A stretch of DNA of 64,000 bases from Chondrus crispus (lineage: Eukaryota > Rhodophyta > Florideophyceae > Gigartinales > Gigartinaceae). The stretch lies in the NCBI RefSeq assembly GCF_000350225.1, contig NW_005179111.1, positions 146,899 through 210,898 of the forward strand. The letters are read 5' to 3'. The notes beneath the pieces were generated by a model. The model saw only the letters and a list, made by a program, of their open reading frames with translations. It did not search any database and had not been told where the DNA came from. A program made the position numbers and the translations under genes. Positions 35,205 through 44,599 of this stretch are shown in pieces (the stretch's first letter is position 1; every line of letters begins with the position of its first letter).

Positions 35205-36252
35205 GGTAGTGCAATGCGCCTGTCAGGCAGAGACTGCGGTCCAATGGTCCAGCAAAAACAACAACAGCAGCAAAAAGAAGAACTGCCGATGGCACAGCGC
35301 TACAGAGTGTCCGACACTCCCTTCTCCGTTTAAACGAGCTTGCGACTCGTAGTAGCTCAGATCCCTGGTAGGGGGGGCACAGAGAAATAGCCCGGCCCGG
35401 GATCAGTGTGGTAGAGACTTGCGAAGAGAACTGCTCGACGAGTGTGGGGTGGGGCGTGTACTTGGATACCCCGGTTTCACTGGGATGTAAGGTCATTGCT
35501 CGTTGAGCTTCTTCGACACCTTGTAACGCGACAAGGCCTTCGACGGGGGCGTCAAAACGCAGCCTGACTGGATGAAACGAAAGTAGCAGCGCTACGTCAA
35601 CCGTGCCGCCCGGTGGCTCGAAACACCTACACCGGTTCGGTCGCAACCGACACCGATGGTACCAAAACTGGCTCGTAACACCACGGAGCCCTTCGAGGGA
35701 GACGTCATTGCAACTGTCTCTGTTGGTAAATAGGTCACAGTAGCAGCGCTACGTCAACTGTGTCGCCCGATGGCATAGACACCTACACCGGTTCGGTCGC
35801 AACCGAGGCCGATGGCACCAACACAAGATAAGGAGAAAATAGGTAGAATTAGAGATAGAAAAGGATAGGGAAATAAAAGAAAGAGAAAGGGAAGCCCCGA
35901 GCGATAGAGGATGCCGTAGGCTTAGGTAAAAGAGAGCGTCTTGGAAGAGACGGACTTCGACCAAGGGGACATTCAACTCCGGCAACTCGGGTTACCTTTA
36001 CTGACTTGGTGGTCAGAGGGCTAAGGTATATATCGCCCCGCCGGAGCCACTACAGTAGCTTGCGGCGCTAGATCCTAGATCTAATCTAGTGTCAGCAAAA
36101 TTAATGCCAACTAATTAACTAAATAAAATAGAATAATTAAAAATTAAAACCGTGCAATTATTCACACGTGTGTCCTTCAACTCGGACTACTTTTCACATC
36201 TAAATATTTTCCTTTCTTTTCACCCCCCTTTCCAGGTGCCTATTGCACTACA
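35205..36252 (-). repeat. 5' LTR of element CD (LTR d)
   Basis: 1048 bp. The terminal base is changed (GGTAGTGC instead of TGTAGTGC at 35205). It contains two units of a ~157-bp tandem segment, starting AGTAGCAGCGCTACG at 35582 and 35739. The partner LTR at 21661 has one. Confidence 0.92.
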
Positions 36253-36596
36253 CGTATTATTGGTACCCAAGCCGGACGGCTCGATGCGATTTTGTGTTGA
36301 TTATCGTAGGTTAAATGCGGTAACGGTGAAGGACACTTACCCTTTACCAAGGATGGATGGATGTCTCGATTCCTTGGGAGACACCAAGGTCTTTTTCGCG
36401 CTCGACGCAATTTCTGGATATTGGCAGATGCCTATTTCGGAATGCGACTGCGACAAGACCGCTTTTTCATGCCACTCAGGTTTGTACCGATTCTCATGAA
36501 TGCCCTTCGGGCTTACCAACGCGCCGGCGACGTTCCAGAGAGCGATGGATATACTGCTCTTTCCGTTCCGATGGAAGCCGTGTCTGGTCCCTAGTA
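36253..36596 (+). pseudogene. Gypsy pol RT fragment, copy B continued
   Basis: After the CGTAT duplication the RT reading continues (LVPKPDGSMRFCVDYRRLN, FALDAISGYWQMPI, MPFGLTNAPATFQRAMD) with one stop after SGLYRFS (about 36500). It ends abruptly before YLDD. With 20254-21660 this is one gene split by CD. Confidence 0.88.
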
Positions 36597-36604
36597 AACC
36601 AAAC

Positions 36605-36780
36605 GCAGTGCCACCGCAGTACGTACCGTGCAGTGCATCCGTAGGTACCCGTAGTACGTGTGGGGTGCAGCAATGGCACTGTGCTCCCCACACGTGGAAT
36701 CCGTATTGATACTGGGAGTGACCCACAGTGGCATTACGACCCTACTGCGTACATACTACGGTGCACTGCGGGTGCACTGC
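36605..36780. repeat. Fold-back (MITE-like) repeat
   Basis: 176 bp whose ends are inverted repeats (GCAGTGCCACCGCAGT versus GCAGTGCACCCGCAGT after reversal). Inside is a second inverted pair, ACGTGTGGGG ... CCCCACACGT (about 36656-36697). No coding capacity and no clear target duplication. It sits where gypsy copy B is truncated. Confidence 0.5.
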
Positions 36781-37137
36781 AAATGAGCCCCCTAGAGGAG
36801 CTTCTTTTAACAGATGAAATACCTCATACATCGCCTATATCAGAGGCCATCTGATGGCGCCGTATGGGAATCGTACACGAGCCAAGTGTTTGCTTTCTAC
36901 TCGCATGCACTTACACTCCACGTTGAGCAATTGTCGACTTAAGATTCGTATATCTATTCACACGTGTACTCCTTTCAAGCATTTTCACCATTCATCTCAT
37001 CTACCTCCCCACCACCACCTTGCACCGATCCATTTCATAGTGCGACCAGCCGCCAGCCGACCACGTCTTAATTTTCTCCACCTCTCCGCCCCGTTCCGTC
37101 GGTCTCGCATTCTTGACTAACCCCGCCGCAAAACACC

Positions 37138-37767
37138 ATGGGGGCCGAAAAGCGGCCCGTCCGCTCGTCCAAGGTCCGCGCCATGGCACGCGTAAGCATG
37201 CAGAAACAGTCAGACGAGGAGGAGCTCGAGCACCAGCTTCAACTCGGCAATCGCTAGCGCAGTCGTGGACACTCCTCACCCTCGCATGAAAGGGTTTTTA
37301 CTACAAATAGCGATATCGATGGCCACTCGCCGCACCGCCGCCACCACTACGATGACGATGACGATGATCCGGATGACGATCACCATGACCCTAAGTCATT
37401 TGTCCAATATACCACCCTCAGATGCGGGTCCCAGATGAACAGCAAGGTCGTTGCTGATGTAATGGAATCTGAGGGGGCGAAGACTTCAGAAGGGTCGCAA
37501 AAACGTCGAGCGGAAGACGAAGGAGACGAGGTGGCAGTGGACGAGGTTGTAGTTGCGAGCCGTTCGGGGGTTATGGCGCTCGGTAAACTTGTCCTGGATG
37601 TCTCGTCCGGAGTGACTGTAGACGGTTTGGAGAGCTTAATCGTGAGATGCTCCAAGGTGTTGCGTGAAAACAGACGGAGCATGAACCGTGATGAAGATGT
37701 GAAACATCTGATGCGGACGGCGACGGACGCACACGAAGACCATCGTTTTGACCTCACACCTCACTGA
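37138..37767 (+). pseudogene. Unrecognised acidic/basic protein, one in-frame stop
   Basis: ATG 37138 is in good context (AAAACACCATGG) after a pyrimidine-rich leader. The frame runs 209 codons to 37767 with a single TAG at 37255-37257. The N-terminal 39 residues are basic then acidic. After the stop comes a His/Asp-rich stretch (HHYDDDDDDPDDD), an acidic KRRAEDEGDE block and a Val-rich helical part (LVLDVSSGVTVDGLESLIV). I do not recognise the family. A one-base change would make it intact, so it is either a young pseudogene or a read error. Confidence 0.4.
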
Positions 37768-37846
37768 ATTTCGAGAAGTACCAGTCAGTGTACTGCCATG
37801 AGGAGCAGCAGTCCGTCGAACAACAGGAAACGCAACATTCTCATCC

Positions 37847-38572
37847 ATGCCAACCGCCCTCAGAGAAGCTCTTGCAAAAGCGCCTCCCCCCTCACTTCTG
37901 TTACGAATTCACTCTGCCTCGAAAGACATTGCGCGGTTCTCTCAACAGAATTCGTTCCTCTCCATACAGAAGGGCGTTTCTCGGCATATGGTTTGTAAGA
38001 GTAACTCCGAGCTCTCTTACACATCGACAAAAGTGGAGCTCCAATCTGTATCACTTCGACAGACGGAGAATTCAGCACCTCTTTCTCCACGCCATACTGC
38101 CGACCAGGACATGACAAGGCCTCAGGTTGATTGTTCTTTCTGTTTGCGCTAGGACATTATCCATCGTGATCAGTCTGTCGCGCTTATCATGAAACCTTTT
38201 TCGGAGTGGGACGATTTTCACTCAAGCAAGAGTTGGGGAGTACTTCGTATTGCTCACTGTACCCAGGATGAAGCTTTTGGAAATCCCGAAAGAAGAAAGC
38301 AAGCAATTTTTGACGCATATGTTGACTTCAACGAAACGCTTGATGATTTTAAAGACGCGTCCATGCACCGGTTGATTGTCTTCACTTCTGCAGATGCCAA
38401 TCATGAGGACACTCCTTTCGTGCTAGACGATCCAAAGTCTCCTGCAGAGAATGTCAAACCAGGGACGCCTCTGAATTTCAGCGTATGCTATGTCTTAGAG
38501 CCCAACTCCATGGTCATCACACTCAGCAGGTTACCGATCCTCGTACTCCCATTGCTCCTTGCTGTTCCATAA
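37847..38572 (+). pseudogene. Broken ORFs, weak TRAPPC9/Trs120-like similarity
   Basis: Two short ORFs (37847-38152 and 38189-38572). The second begins MKPFSEWDDFHSSKSWGVL and continues RIAHCTQ. This resembles the conserved EWxDF...GxIxI block near the N-terminus of the TRAPP-II subunit Trs120/TRAPPC9, a vesicle-tethering factor. The match is short and recalled by eye. It ends in unrelated sequence before the downstream transposase. Treat as a possible gene fragment only. Confidence 0.28.
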
Positions 38573-38647
38573 TTTCCTCCCGCTTTCGCATGCCATCCAT
38601 GTCTTCTTCCTCGACACTCCATGCCGTGCGTTCAAGTATGACAGATC

Positions 38648-41600
38648 TCACCTTCGAGACGCTACCAAAGTCCTATTCACGCCGTCTGATCCTATTTGGT
38701 CCTTGTCCAAAAGCATACTGGCCGCACGCTGGGGATCTATAAACACTACATGCCTCCCGCTTCTTCGGTTGGTGCGGTGCTCTAGCTGTCCAATCGAGTG
38801 TAGTATAACTGAGACGTCTTCAACGGTTGTGTTCCTGAAAGCGACATCCACTGTCCCTGTTTTAAAGACCTGTTGATACTGATTGATAAACAAACCGCTT
38901 GCCCAGGCAGCCAGAATGAGGTCTTTCGTGACAGAGCTTCCATTCAATGGAAAGGTGTAGCGAAGGAACTTCAGTACTTTTCCATAATATACATCACGGA
39001 GGTGCCCGTGTTCTGTAGAGAACTCTGCCGCGATGTACCAATCTGACCGAGTCATTTCACGGCGATGCCGTCTTGCATTGCTCGCACCAATGATCTGCCA
39101 ACCATCACCAACCGGCAGGGAGACTCGGCCGTAACACCATATCCCATCCTCCTCGACCGCCGCGCTCGCTTCCGACTCAACGATGCCTTCCGCTCTGGAT
39201 ATGAAAGCAGCGAGGAGCTTTCGAGTCCCCATTCTTGCGTGATATGCATCGTTGAGTGATTCTCGATCGCGCGGGAAGAGCAGCTTCAAATCCCCCACTT
39301 CAGTCGCATCATCCCTAGCTTCCCCGCCAGCACCTCGGTCATTCTTCGAAACGAAATGGTTCCTAAAATATATCTTGACACGCTCGGTCATTTTGGCTGT
39401 TTCATTCATTGACTCTGCCGCCAAGATCGTGGCGTGCAGTAAATGCTTGATAAAGCCAATGAAGCGCTCCATCCAAAATTGACTATAGTTAACCAGGGGT
39501 CCACATTGCTCAACCATCCAACCGAGATGGACAACGTCGTGAACTGTTGATTTACAGACCCCCACTCTCCTCACGTCACCTCGGTAGTACAGAGATTCGA
39601 ACCCGCAAACAAAGTCTATTCCAAGCTGCTTCATTTCCTCCACTTGCTTTTGCGACATGACGGGTCTGCGAGACAATTCGACCAGTTGAGAAAGAAGGTA
39701 CAGATTCCGGAGATACGGCTGTGGCAGAATGCCATCAAAAACTATTATGGCAAAGTTCGATAAGAACTCGATGCACTCCGAGGCCTTCCAATTTGAGTAG
39801 TGCGCGGTATTACGGGGTATATCAGGGAAAGCAGACTGGGCAGTACCTTTCCGGATCGCATTCATCTCCTCATCTACTTGCCGCCACTGTGAAGGGCTGA
39901 GGATAAATCGATCATCGCTACGATAGGCTTCTTTCAGATGAATGCATTTACCCTTGAAAATGTCCATCATGTCTTTGCAGATGTTCATCCAGGTGTGCAT
40001 TATGTCAAGAGGGAAAGAGGTGTAAGGATATACAGAATGTATGGAAAGCGGTACAGTTCTCCACTTTATCCCTGTTCGTTTTCGGATTCGTTCCCGTTCG
40101 GCATTGGAGATGTATGGGTCTTCCAGCTGAGAAAGTGTCAGCGCGGTGCCCTCCGCCGCGCGATAAGTGGGTCTTCGGGGATCCCACAATATCTTGAACT
40201 CCGTAGGTGCTCTTGAGCCTTCCTTAGGAATTCTGAAACCAGTAGGGTCGTCTTCTGGAGGAACGAGAACTGTGCATTGGGTAGGGTAGTACATGTGGTT
40301 GTGGAAAGGACTCCACACGCCGGCCAAGACACAAAATCTGCAGGGGCATCTTCCATTGTGTCCGACTAATCCGGCTTGCTTGTTGACAGCAAGCTTGTCA
40401 CCGGTTTGATGGATGACATGAACGCGAACCTTTCGCTCAACACCATCATGGAAGTAGATGCTCGTGCCGCCACATTTGTTGATTTTCCGTATTTCCTGAT
40501 CCAAAGGTGTAAACCATGTGTCTATGAATTCAGGCTCCTTTGGACCTTTCACGAAGCCGAGCGGAATGATGTTCTTGATGAGGTAGCGCATGCTCGGATC
40601 CAGATTATAGTTCAGGGCGGCAATGGGCCAGCAGTCATATCTGTGGTTCTCAAACGTTTGGAACCCATCCGTACTTGGTGCGATGAACACGTCGTACTTC
40701 ACAGCATCATACCCACCGCATTCCTCTACAATCCGGTGATATAAGTTGCCATCAAAAAAATCTTCATAGTATCGTTCACGAGATTGACCACCCTCCGCTG
40801 CTACTCGCCGGACTAACTTCTCTTGGTGATATGAGAACACTTGTTTGCAGGCCTTTTCATCGGCCGCCCACGCTTCAATCCTTTCGAGGAGCGGGAGGTA
40901 CTCAAAAATAACAATATCTTGAGCAGTGCCCTGTTCGACGCATGACACACAACGCAGCTCTGGATTCCGAAGAGCCCCCGCGAAAGATTTAAGGAGCATG
41001 TGACGTCTACAGGCAAGGTAATTGATTGTTGAGAAGTTTGTATACTTCTCAAAGTTTCGCCGCAGCTGGCGTGCCATGACGGGGGCTTTCAGTTCCGTAA
41101 GAATTGAGTCTTGTGCTCCAAGTGTCAGGCCGTGGTCGAGGAAGATCTTGATCCACGCACGATTTCGCGTGACCCAATCGTCGAATCGATCCGCGGCGCT
41201 GGCTTGTGTACCTCCCCTTTCCAATTGCTTTGAATCGGATGCTGCATGTTCACCTTCGGGGAATTCCGAAGCTTCAGAACTGTGGATTGTTCCGCTGCTT
41301 TGAACAAGCAAATCACCGACTGGAACTACATCACGATTTGGTAAGGTAACAATACCTGGTTCATAAGTGTATGCATCCTGTGGCTGATAGGCAGGCTCAA
41401 TATCATCATGATGTGATTGAGAGTCAATCAATGCGGGACCATACTGTACGGGTATGTCACAACTGTTTTCCTTTCCAACTTGCTCGATAAGACTACTCCC
41501 ATTGCTTGTACGAGAGTCTATTATCTCATTACCAATTGAGCCGATAAATACACCTGCGCTGCCATTCAGCTCCTCAAGTTCCGCTCCATCCCCGTACGGA

Positions 41601-42064
41601 GTATCTGGAATGACACCATCTAACTCGGTCACATCCACTACACTGACGCTCTGAACAACGTCCGCTTCATCTTCGGTTCCCGGCATTGAATGTGCACTGA
41701 CATCGTCGCTCGCAAAGCCGTATGGCGCACTTCCATGCCCACCTTCACCCGCAATGTCGACTTCGAGCTGAACCAGGTTTTGGGAAGCGTAGTTATGGGT
41801 TTCTGAAACTCCATTTGACCTATGTCCTTGTGTGGAGGATGCCTGGGTCTCACCAGAAGAAAGCAGGGCTCGAAATTGTTCCTCTTCGCGTTCGGCAGAA
41901 TATATTGGACCGTTCCCTAACTCTGTTAAACCATCCTGCCTCCTTTGCGCATTTGCAATTCGTCTGTGTCTTCTCATTGTGCTTCGTGCAACCGGCTTTC
42001 CGACATGGCTGCATTTGCAGCGATATGCTGATAGACAGATGAACTTGTGTTCCGAAAGATTCAT
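38648..42064 (-). CDS. Tnp2/Plavaka-like DNA transposase
   Basis: 1138 uninterrupted codons from ATG 42064. The N-terminus has a compact Cys/His motif (CLSAYRCKC ... MRRHRR), then a long acidic region. The Tnp2-type core follows (STDGFQTFENHRYDCWPIA; GHNGRCPCRFC; YTSFPLDIMHTWMN). The C-terminal part resembles the DUF4218-type region of CACTA/En-Spm and Plavaka transposases (NLYLLSQLVELSRRPV; GIDFVCGFESLYY; QFWMERFIGF). Transposases of this class excise and integrate CACTA-like elements in the nucleus. The ORF is intact, unlike all its transposon neighbours. Terminal repeats were not found by eye. Confidence 0.8.
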   Translation of the reverse strand: MNLSEHKFICLSAYRCKCSHVGKPVARSTMRRHRRIANAQRRQDGLTELGNGPIYSAEREEEQFRALLSSGETQASSTQGHRSNGVSETHNYASQNLVQLEVDIAGEGGHGSAPYGFASDDVSAHSMPGTEDEADVVQSVSVVDVTELDGVIPDTPYGDGAELEELNGSAGVFIGSIGNEIIDSRTSNGSSLIEQVGKENSCDIPVQYGPALIDSQSHHDDIEPAYQPQDAYTYEPGIVTLPNRDVVPVGDLLVQSSGTIHSSEASEFPEGEHAASDSKQLERGGTQASAADRFDDWVTRNRAWIKIFLDHGLTLGAQDSILTELKAPVMARQLRRNFEKYTNFSTINYLACRRHMLLKSFAGALRNPELRCVSCVEQGTAQDIVIFEYLPLLERIEAWAADEKACKQVFSYHQEKLVRRVAAEGGQSRERYYEDFFDGNLYHRIVEECGGYDAVKYDVFIAPSTDGFQTFENHRYDCWPIAALNYNLDPSMRYLIKNIIPLGFVKGPKEPEFIDTWFTPLDQEIRKINKCGGTSIYFHDGVERKVRVHVIHQTGDKLAVNKQAGLVGHNGRCPCRFCVLAGVWSPFHNHMYYPTQCTVLVPPEDDPTGFRIPKEGSRAPTEFKILWDPRRPTYRAAEGTALTLSQLEDPYISNAERERIRKRTGIKWRTVPLSIHSVYPYTSFPLDIMHTWMNICKDMMDIFKGKCIHLKEAYRSDDRFILSPSQWRQVDEEMNAIRKGTAQSAFPDIPRNTAHYSNWKASECIEFLSNFAIIVFDGILPQPYLRNLYLLSQLVELSRRPVMSQKQVEEMKQLGIDFVCGFESLYYRGDVRRVGVCKSTVHDVVHLGWMVEQCGPLVNYSQFWMERFIGFIKHLLHATILAAESMNETAKMTERVKIYFRNHFVSKNDRGAGGEARDDATEVGDLKLLFPRDRESLNDAYHARMGTRKLLAAFISRAEGIVESEASAAVEEDGIWCYGRVSLPVGDGWQIIGASNARRHRREMTRSDWYIAAEFSTEHGHLRDVYYGKVLKFLRYTFPLNGSSVTKDLILAAWASGLFINQYQQVFKTGTVDVAFRNTTVEDVSVILHSIGQLEHRTNRRSGRHVVFIDPQRAASMLLDKDQIGSDGVNRTLVASRR

Positions 42065-42566
42065 TTTGTAGATCGGGAAGGGGGTTAGATAGATAAACGT
42101 CTTTGATAGTTGCGGAGACTTAGATCATGGTAGTGAAAACGTACAGTTGCCGGTGCCACATCTCTGAACTCAGAAGAAACCTAGAGATGCGCAACGTGGC
42201 TTCATCCTGCGTGGTACGATGTGAGAACGAGCCGAGGAGGGCTTTGGTCAGTCCAAGATGTACACGAATCGAAAGGAACGATGAATCGAAAGATAGAGAG
42301 AGAGCACCCGTGCTTCTCACATCGCACATCCTTTCGCTTCGGATCTGAGAGCGCGGTTGCTGCATGAACACACCGGATTGGATTACTGAAAAGCTGACCA
42401 CAAGTCCACGTTTCACTTCTCTTTCACATCCAACCTTGTTTCCTCATCCACACTGCATAACTCTACATTTTCTACTCCACCGTCCATCCGCGATATCTCC
42501 GCCCCCTCTTCACGCCACTTCGAACCCCTCTTCCGCCTGTGAAGCATCCTTACATCCACGTATTCC
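42065..42566. promoter_or_regulatory. Divergent promoter region of the two-gene transposon
   Basis: 502 bp separate the start codons of the transposase (-) and the 528-codon ORF (+). No other gene fits here. Short pyrimidine-rich leaders precede both starts. No canonical TATA box was obvious. Shared, divergent expression is inferred from the arrangement. Confidence 0.5.
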
Positions 42567-44153
42567 ATGATGGAACCAAATCAGGAATTACTGCCCATGC
42601 CACTTGAAACCGTACGGCGAAAACTAGGAGAGCTCCGTCCAAAGCTGACTCCCACCGGACTTTTTCCTAATGATCTCAATGTAGCGCGACCCCCACCCAT
42701 TCCAGAACAGATCGCGAAACGAACAAACACAAAAAAGGATAAACGAAACCCGTCGTCAGCCAAAGGGAAAGACACGAACTCATATTTCAACGTACTTCGG
42801 GAAGTCGGAAACTTTGTTCGCGATCACAATCAGAAGCATGCGAACGACCCTAATATGCAATACAGGTGGTATGGAACCGACGTGGAAGATAAGAGCAGGG
42901 CGGAAACTCTCATGCGCATTGTTGGGGATCTCGCGCCATCCGTCATAGGTTCACTGTACGGAATGAAGACATATGACATGCTCAGAAGAGAAAAGCCAGA
43001 GCATATAGAGCTGTTGGTTTTGATGACTGCCCTAGATGAGAATTTTGATCCGTTGACACAGGGAGTGCGGATATTTCCAACTCGCAAGATGGTGGCTGCA
43101 AAGCTATATTCGAAACGCAAGGTACAGAGGGCAGCCGAAGAACGAGAGAGAAAAAGAAACCTTCAAGCTGTGGGCACATCTGGAAGTGGGGAAGTCGCTC
43201 TAAACGCATCGGAACAAGAGATAAAAATCAGCTTACCTCGATACAGCATTGAAGATGTGCCGTCAGGCGTGGTAGTGCCAGACATCTCACCCGATGTGGA
43301 ACCTATTCCACCCGTTTCCGCGGCTGTGATGAGCAGTGCCATCACTGCGACAGAGAGGCACTCTGGATCTGTTCGCTTTCAAGGCATTCGGACAATGATT
43401 GCGGACGGCTCATACAGCAATAGTCTTATCGAGAATGGAAGCGATTCTAGAAATACCCACGAGCAGAATATTGACGAGGTTACAAGCGCCCGGACACGGC
43501 CATCGAAGAACAATAGTACTCCACCGTCCCGCGGGAGCAGTACGGGTGTCGTCAACTCGCGACCGATCGGATCATCTTCCCTGAAAGCTCCGCTGCTAAA
43601 CGACAGTGGGGCGCCTCCAAGAGCTAGAAAGAAAATCAACTTTTCGCAGAGACTTTCCATTCCGCGTCAATCCGGAAAGAAGGCATCTAGGGTGAGAGTT
43701 AGCCCGCTGGCGCGCGGGCGAAGAAAGGATAAGGAGGAAACAAAGACTAGAGGTCAGCGACCGAGTCGGCGTGGATCCAAACAAGTCCAAGGGAATGAGG
43801 GGAACCAACGCGATGAGTTGCTTGCTCGTCCCAAAGACGCATTAGATGCACATGATGATGTTATGGTCGCAGGAGCCGTTGAAAACCTGGCGGAGAGAGC
43901 TCCGGAACATAACAGCGGTCGCGCATCAAGCGTCTCTGCGAGCAATGGCAAAATGCTTGCCGATTTCCAAGCCTGGCTGGAAAGCCGCGATGCAGCTCCC
44001 GAGCCGACAAAAGCGAAGGGAAGCGGAGTGCAGAAAAGGGGCAACAACAAACGTGTCACTAGGGGAAAACGTAAGCGTGCTGACATGTATTCAGGCGACG
44101 AGATCGACAATGAGATCGACAATGAGAGTTTCTCGGACGAAGAAAGTTCGTAG
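42567..44153 (+). CDS. Putative second protein of the Tnp2-like transposon
   Basis: 528 uninterrupted codons (ATG ATG start at 42567). Residues about 60-190 look folded and helical (NVLREVGNFVRDHNQKH; RWYGTDVEDKSR; IVGDLAPSVIGSLYGMKTYDML; FPTRKMVAAKLYSKRKVQRAAEERERKR). The remainder is disordered, with basic clusters (RKKINFSQR; RGRRKDKEETKTRGQRPSRRG) and an acidic tail (DEIDNEIDNESFSDEESS). No family recognised. Divergent pairing with the transposase suggests an accessory DNA-binding role like TnpA of CACTA elements. That is inference from position and charge; an unrelated neighbour is possible. Confidence 0.6.
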   Translation: MMEPNQELLPMPLETVRRKLGELRPKLTPTGLFPNDLNVARPPPIPEQIAKRTNTKKDKRNPSSAKGKDTNSYFNVLREVGNFVRDHNQKHANDPNMQYRWYGTDVEDKSRAETLMRIVGDLAPSVIGSLYGMKTYDMLRREKPEHIELLVLMTALDENFDPLTQGVRIFPTRKMVAAKLYSKRKVQRAAEERERKRNLQAVGTSGSGEVALNASEQEIKISLPRYSIEDVPSGVVVPDISPDVEPIPPVSAAVMSSAITATERHSGSVRFQGIRTMIADGSYSNSLIENGSDSRNTHEQNIDEVTSARTRPSKNNSTPPSRGSSTGVVNSRPIGSSSLKAPLLNDSGAPPRARKKINFSQRLSIPRQSGKKASRVRVSPLARGRRKDKEETKTRGQRPSRRGSKQVQGNEGNQRDELLARPKDALDAHDDVMVAGAVENLAERAPEHNSGRASSVSASNGKMLADFQAWLESRDAAPEPTKAKGSGVQKRGNNKRVTRGKRKRADMYSGDEIDNEIDNESFSDEESS

Positions 44154-44381
44154 TTGGTAGAGCATCTCAGTCTCTATGGATTGCTCGCATGTCGCATGTG
44201 AAATCCATATGATAGTTAGATACCAAGCACAAAACTTAGTGACTGTGTTCTTGATGCGTAAAACTTCCTGATTGTAATCCAAACGAACCCGTACGACTTT
44301 GGTGAAGAAAGTTATTCCACAGGTCACTATTTCATTCACAACAACGTCAAATCCCAAAATAAAGATCCAAAGCCTCGAGAG

Positions 44382-44495
44382 ATGGAACACATTTCGAAGA
44401 GGAAGCGGACGGCCAGATCAAAGGGGTCGCGAAAGCGCAAAAGCGTTGAGTTGTATTCAAGCGATGAGTTCGGAACCTGCACTGGCGAAGAGTGA
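44382..44495 (+). repeat. Diverged second copy of the 528-aa ORF tail
   Basis: A 37-codon ORF (MEHISKRKRTARSKGSRKRK then SVELYSSDEFGTCTGEE) mirrors the upstream ORF's end (KRVTRGKRKRADMYSGDEID). The DNA is alignable over about 40 bp (TGTATTCAAGCGATGAG versus TGTATTCAGGCGACGAG). It could be an old tandem duplication or an alternative terminal exon. Confidence 0.5.
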
Positions 44496-44599
44496 GCGCA
44501 TTAAGTGAATGAAATGTTCCTCAAACATACAGAGTGATTGAGCAATGAAAAAGAGCCGTGGAGCCGTACAGTTAGAGACAAAACGGAATGTAAACGTTA

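Larger units (their letters stand above)
21661..36252 (-). mobile_element. Gypsy chromovirus CD with an antisense ORF
   Basis: 14,592 bp inserted in copy B with CGTAT at 21656-21660 and 36253-36257. LTRs lie at 35205-36252 (5') and 21661-22552 (3'). On the - strand come PBS, gag (35045-32760) and pol with protease, RT, RNase H, integrase and a C-terminal chromodomain (32712-28274), then about 5.7 kb before the 3' LTR. That last region holds a ~575-codon ORF on the opposite strand (22659-24384). Gag and pol carry several stops and frameshifts, so this copy is not autonomous. The chromodomain places it among chromoviruses. Confidence 0.92.
16740..36596 (+). mobile_element. Gypsy copy B, 3'-truncated and split by CD
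   Basis: 5' LTR (16740-17779), primer-binding site, gag, and pol up to the middle of RT. The copy is interrupted at 21660 by element CD and resumes after the second CGTAT (36253-36257) for about 340 bp. Homology to CD then stops at about 36592, just before the YLDD box. No 3' LTR is present, so the right half was lost by deletion or recombination. The base before the LTR (TAGAT at 16735-16739) has no partner. Confidence 0.85.

Noticed and set aside
38559..38876. + strand ORF with protein-like composition (FKYDRSHLRDATKVLFTPSD)
   Set aside because: Overlaps the intact transposase C-terminus in antisense; no independent support.
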